Assembly: GCF_016458235.1 (NCBI RefSeq)
Contig: NZ_JAEMHK010000003.1
Location: 186,001-250,000 of the forward strand
DNA: 64,000 nt
Source of the DNA: Geomonas propionica
Lineage (GTDB): Bacteria; Desulfobacterota; Desulfuromonadia; Geobacterales; Geobacteraceae
Reading direction: 5' to 3'
Shown here: positions 60,433 through 64,000 of the stretch, piece by piece
Position numbering within the stretch: position 1 is the stretch's first letter
Layout: each line of letters opens with the position of its first letter
Position numbers and translations under genes: made by a program
Notes under the pieces: generated by a model
Database searches by the model: none
What the model saw: the letters and a program-made list of their open reading frames with translations, nothing else
What the model was told of the DNA's origin: nothing

Positions 60433-62886
60433 ATGTCCGAAACTGATTGCCGAGTCCCCGTTGAGAAGCTCCGCTGGGTCTGCGATCCCGCCCTGTTCAA
60501 TTTCAAAACCACCCAAGACATCGCCGGCCTGGAAGGGAGCATCAGACAGGACCGCCCCCTGGCAGCCATCGAGTTCGGCCTGGGGATGTCCAACAACGGC
60601 TTCAACATCTACCTGGCTGGCGACCCCGGCACCGGCAGGACCTCCACCATCCGGCAGATGTTGAAAAAATTCGTCAAGGGCACCTGTCCCCCCAGCGACT
60701 GGTGTTACGTCAACAATTTCCATGCCCCGGACGCGCCCCTGGCCATCGCCCTCCCCGCAGGGATGGGGCGCGACTTCGCGGCGGACATGCGCGAGCTCTT
60801 GGACTATATGCGCGCCAACGTCCCCAGTGCCCTGGAGAGCAAGGAGTACGAGACCAACCGCGTCTCCATTATCGAGCAGTTCCAGGAGAAAAACGGGGAC
60901 ATCTTCAGCGACTTAGAGCGGGATGCGGGGGAGAAAGGCTTCGCCCTGCAGCGTACCGTGTCGGGCCTGGTCATCGTGCCCCAGAAGGAAGGGCGCAACT
61001 TCACCCAGGAGGAGTACGAGGCGCTCGAGAAGGATGAGCGGGACAAGCTGGACACGGTGGGGCGCGAGCTGACCGAGAAGTTGAACGACGCGCTGCGCCA
61101 GGTGCGCGAGAACGAGAAGGCCCTCAGGGATGCCCTGGCCCAGTTGGACCGGGAGCTCGGGCTCTCGGCGGTGGGGCACCACCTGAACCCGCTCAAGGAG
61201 AAGTACCAGGGGTTCGGCAAGATCCAGCAGTACCTGGAAGACGTCCAGGAGGACCTGCTCCTGAACCTGGAGGATTTCAAACCGCAGGTCGCCCCGCCGC
61301 AGATCCCGGGACTCAAGATCCCCAAGCAGGAGCCGACCTTCGAGCGCTACGAGGTGAACGTCCTGGTGGAGAACAACCCGGACAACGGCGCCCCCATTGT
61401 CTTCGAGTCCAACCCCACCTACAACAACCTGTTCGGACGCATCGAGAACATCATGCAGATGGGAGGGGTGGCCAGCACCAATTTCACCCTGATCAAGCCC
61501 GGCGCCCTGCACCGCGCCAACGGCGGCTACCTGATCCTGGACGCGCGCGAGGTGATGATAAACCCCTTCGCCTGGGAATCGCTCAAGCGCTGCATCAGGA
61601 ACATGGAGATCAAGATCGAGGACGTCCTGGAGCAGTACCGCTTCATGACCGTGGTCTCGCTCAAGCCCGAGCCGATCCCTCTCAACGCCAAGATCATCAT
61701 GATCGGGTCGCTCTGGATCTACTACCTGCTCTACTACCTGGAGCCCGACTACCGCAAGTTCTTCAAGGTCAAGGCCGACTTCGACAGCCAGATCAACCGT
61801 ACCCCCGAGGTGATGCAGGACTACGCCCTGTTCGTCGCCGCCCACTGCTGCAAGGAAGGGCTGCTCCCCTTCGATCCCACCGGCGTGGCGGCGCTTCTGG
61901 AGCACGCCTCGCGTCTGGTCGAGGACCAGGACCGGCTCTCCTCCCAGTTCATGGAGCTCTCAGACCTGATCCGCGAGTCGAGCTACTGGGCGACGCGGGG
62001 GGGCGCGCAGGTGGTGGACCGCAGCTGGGTCAAGCGGGCGATCCAAGAGAAGACCTACCGCTCCAACCGCATCGAGGAGAGGATCCACGAGTACCTGGCC
62101 CAGGGGGTCATCCTGTGCGACACCAAGGGGAGCGTCGTCGGGCAGATCAACGGCCTCTCCGTGATCACCATGGGGGATTACACCTTCGGCAGGCCTTCCC
62201 GCCTCACCATCCGCGTCTCCCAGGGGCGCGCCGGCATGGTCAACATCGAGCGCGAGGTGAAGCTCTCCGGCCCGATCCACGACAAGGGGGTGCTGATCCT
62301 GACCGGCTACCTGGCCGGGAAGTTCGGGCAGGAACAGCCGCTCTCCTTCTCCGCACACGTCTGCTTCGAACAGTCCTACGAAGGCATCGAAGGGGACAGC
62401 GCCTCTTCGGCTGAACTCTACGGGCTTCTCTCCGCCTTCTCGGGGCTTCCCGTCCGGCAGGGGATCGCCGTCACCGGCAGCGTCAACCAGCTCGGGCAGA
62501 TCCAGCCGATCGGCGGGGTGAACTACAAGATCGAGGGGTTCTTCGCCGTCTGCAAGGCCAAGGGGCTGACCGGGGACCAGGGGGTGATCATCCCGAAGAT
62601 CAACGAGCACAACCTGATGCTGAGCGACGAGGTGGTGCAGGCGGTCTCCGACGGGATGTTCCACGTCTGGAGCGTATCGCAGGTTGAGGAGGGGATCGAG
62701 ATCCTCACCGGCGTGCCGGCCGGAACCGTGGGTGAGGACGGCCGCTATCCCGAGGGGACGGTCAACTTCCTGGTGCAGAAGAAGCTCAAGACCATGCTCG
62801 ATAACATGCGCCGGCTGCAACTGCAGGACAAGGACGCCAAGGAGGTCCAAGAGGTCAAGGACGAGCCGGTGCAGCTGCCGCAGTAA
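60433..62886 (+). CDS. Lon-like ATP-dependent protease (LonB/AAA-32 type)
   Basis: 817 residues from the ATG at 60433 with AAGGAGG upstream. The Walker A segment reads AGDPGTGRT, with arginine where lysine is usual; this is common in the group. The long central region carries charged coiled coil (about residues 190-260). The C-terminal protease domain has the catalytic serine in EGDSASSAELYG and lysine in GGVNYKIEGFF. It is distinct from the classical lon at 33039. A role in protein quality control is likely, but its substrates are unknown. Confidence 0.88.
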   Translation: MSETDCRVPVEKLRWVCDPALFNFKTTQDIAGLEGSIRQDRPLAAIEFGLGMSNNGFNIYLAGDPGTGRTSTIRQMLKKFVKGTCPPSDWCYVNNFHAPDAPLAIALPAGMGRDFAADMRELLDYMRANVPSALESKEYETNRVSIIEQFQEKNGDIFSDLERDAGEKGFALQRTVSGLVIVPQKEGRNFTQEEYEALEKDERDKLDTVGRELTEKLNDALRQVRENEKALRDALAQLDRELGLSAVGHHLNPLKEKYQGFGKIQQYLEDVQEDLLLNLEDFKPQVAPPQIPGLKIPKQEPTFERYEVNVLVENNPDNGAPIVFESNPTYNNLFGRIENIMQMGGVASTNFTLIKPGALHRANGGYLILDAREVMINPFAWESLKRCIRNMEIKIEDVLEQYRFMTVVSLKPEPIPLNAKIIMIGSLWIYYLLYYLEPDYRKFFKVKADFDSQINRTPEVMQDYALFVAAHCCKEGLLPFDPTGVAALLEHASRLVEDQDRLSSQFMELSDLIRESSYWATRGGAQVVDRSWVKRAIQEKTYRSNRIEERIHEYLAQGVILCDTKGSVVGQINGLSVITMGDYTFGRPSRLTIRVSQGRAGMVNIEREVKLSGPIHDKGVLILTGYLAGKFGQEQPLSFSAHVCFEQSYEGIEGDSASSAELYGLLSAFSGLPVRQGIAVTGSVNQLGQIQPIGGVNYKIEGFFAVCKAKGLTGDQGVIIPKINEHNLMLSDEVVQAVSDGMFHVWSVSQVEEGIEILTGVPAGTVGEDGRYPEGTVNFLVQKKLKTMLDNMRRLQLQDKDAKEVQEVKDEPVQLPQ

Positions 62887-63053
62887 TACCAAGCTCCTCC
62901 CCCTTCGGGTGAGGGGAACACTATGCCGACGCCTCGACGTGCCGAAAGGGAGGGCGGTGCTAAAACGGTTGTATCCTCGTTACCTTTTTGATACCTTCCG
63001 GGGGCCGCGACCGCGGCCCTTGCCATTTCCGCACGCAGCAACGAGGTGACCTC

Positions 63054-63923
63054 TTGTCCAGACGCTGTTTCCTGATCGTGAACCCTACCTCGGGGACCTA
63101 TTCGCAGCAAAAAGTGGAACGCATCATGACCGGGCTCGCCGAACGGGGCCTGGCACCGGAACTCCTTCCCACCCAAAGCGCCGCCGACCCCGCCCGCTTC
63201 GCCGCCCGTATCTGCGCCGAAGAGAGCGATCCCCTGATCGTAGTGGCAGGAGGGGACGGCACCATCAACGGCGTCTTGAACGGCCTGGTGCCCGGAGCGG
63301 CCACCCTCGGCGTGGTCCCACTGGGCACCTCCAACGTGCTCGCGCGCGAGCTGGAGATCGCCTCCGTCGACGACGCCCTGGACCGCCTGGCACGCGGCGA
63401 GGCGCGTCCCATATCGGTCGGGGAAATCGAGTGTGGCGCGGAACGCAGGCGGTTCGTGCTCATGGCCGGCGCCGGCCTGGACGGGGCGGTGGTGCGCGAC
63501 GTGCGCCTCTCCGAGAAAAGGGCCCTGGGGAAGGGGGCCTACCTGCTGTCGGCGCTGCGCACCCTCTGGAACTGGGACTCCTCGCAACTGACGGTGACCG
63601 GCGGAGGGAGGAGCGTCTCCTGCCACGGCGTGATTGTCTGCAACGCCTCCAAGTACGGCGGCAACTTCGTGCTGGCGCCGGAGGCCGACCTCTTCGCCCC
63701 CGGCTTCCAGGTGCTCTGCATCTCCGGCGGCCGCTTGGCCTACCTTGGAGTGGCCCTCGGGCTTTTGAACGGAACCGCCGTCTTCAGCAGCCACGTCACC
63801 TCCTTCAGCGCCGCGGCCCTCGACATCACCGGGGAGAAGGCCGTGCAACTGGACGGGGACTATGTCTGCCCGACGCCGCTAGCGGTACGGACCGTGCCGG
63901 ACCTGGTGCGGCTGGTGGTCTGA
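63054..63923 (+). CDS. Diacylglycerol/lipid kinase family protein
   Basis: 289 residues from a TTG at 63054, preceded by GAGGTG, followed by RRCFLIVNPTSG. The nucleotide-binding loop VAGGDGTINGVLNGL is that of the DAGK/sphingosine-kinase fold, and PLGTSNVLARELEI follows. It likely phosphorylates a lipid such as diacylglycerol; relatives (YegS, DgkB) differ in substrate. A hairpin at 63002-63019 (GGGCCGC, loop, GCGGCCC) lies just upstream but has no T-tract. Confidence 0.85.
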   Translation: MSRRCFLIVNPTSGTYSQQKVERIMTGLAERGLAPELLPTQSAADPARFAARICAEESDPLIVVAGGDGTINGVLNGLVPGAATLGVVPLGTSNVLARELEIASVDDALDRLARGEARPISVGEIECGAERRRFVLMAGAGLDGAVVRDVRLSEKRALGKGAYLLSALRTLWNWDSSQLTVTGGGRSVSCHGVIVCNASKYGGNFVLAPEADLFAPGFQVLCISGGRLAYLGVALGLLNGTAVFSSHVTSFSAAALDITGEKAVQLDGDYVCPTPLAVRTVPDLVRLVV

Positions 63924-63940
63924 TATACTGGACTTTTCGA

Positions 63941-64000
63941 TTGACAAAGCCGAGGCGAATCATCGATAAATGGGCGCATAACCCGTTCTGCATCATCCCG
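63941..64000 (+). CDS. Possible start of a further gene (cut by the right edge)
   Basis: A frame starting with TTG reads LTKPRRIIDKWAHNPFCIIP without stop to the edge of the window. The composition looks coding, but only 20 codons are visible, and no ribosome binding site is clear. Confidence 0.35.
   Translation, partial: MTKPRRIIDKWAHNPFCIIP

Noticed and set aside
63002-63019. Hairpin considered as a terminator upstream of the lipid kinase gene
   Set aside because: The stem is good but is followed by TTGCC with no T-run.

Overview
The window looks like a chromosomal segment from a Geobacteraceae bacterium (Geobacter/Citrifermentans/Geomonas type). The reasons are high GC, many multiheme c-type cytochromes built on CXXCH motifs, an RCKP-type rubredoxin-like protein, NrfD-type quinol oxidoreductase parts, heme-binding sensors, and several NtrC-family regulators with sigma-54 promoters. 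The family-level call is an inference from gene content. No rRNA, tRNA, CRISPR array, insertion sequence or prophage was seen.

Positions 1-18000 are the most distinctive part: a respiratory and regulatory island with two parallel modules. Module 1 (minus strand, 5110 to 914) encodes small membrane proteins, a pseudo-receiver, a pentaheme cytochrome, a Tat-exported four-cluster ferredoxin and an NrfD quinol-binding subunit. The start of a heme-binding membrane sensor (751 to beyond the left edge) follows it. It faces an NtrC-type regulator (5668). Module 2 (plus strand) has a hybrid histidine kinase (7286), a second NtrC-type regulator (9604), a small membrane protein, a pseudo-receiver fused to membrane helices, a seven-heme cytochrome with an EF-hand, a cytochrome b and another membrane protein. 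The cytochrome c plus b pair resembles CbcA/CbcB of G. sulfurreducens. A convergent dodecaheme cytochrome (15850 to 14858) follows. Sigma-54 -24/-12 promoters can be read directly in front of module 1, the 11329 operon and the dodecaheme gene. The first and third also share an upstream palindrome, TGTAT-N9-ATACA, present as pairs about 100 bp apart. This looks like one regulon joining two separated loci. A different palindrome lies upstream of the 11329 operon.

Positions 16292-39000 hold an AspT-like transporter, a chemoreceptor, a branched-chain amino-acid-type binding protein, a receiver/J-like/TPR protein co-transcribed with mltG, a 1133-residue GH13 protein, methylmalonyl-CoA decarboxylase, the RCKP protein, an M16 peptidase pair, lon, an ABC-F ATPase, an HNH protein, an HD phosphohydrolase and a MaoC-like protein. 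Positions 39228-49100 carry a DMT transporter, a cluster of poorly known envelope proteins (TPR/Ala-Lys repeat, two LysM proteins, a pseudo-receiver with one membrane helix), a ferritin-like helical protein, an amidohydrolase, a DUF2721 protein and a HEPN-like protein.

Positions 49669-64000 are mostly plus-strand housekeeping: an RNase E/G with a long basic tail, a beta-barrel protein, crcB with a DUF190 partner, the 2-oxoglutarate dehydrogenase genes sucA-sucB-lpd with lipB, a Lon-like protease, a diacylglycerol-kinase-family enzyme, and possibly the first codons of another gene at the right edge. Short dispersed repeats occur in several spacers.
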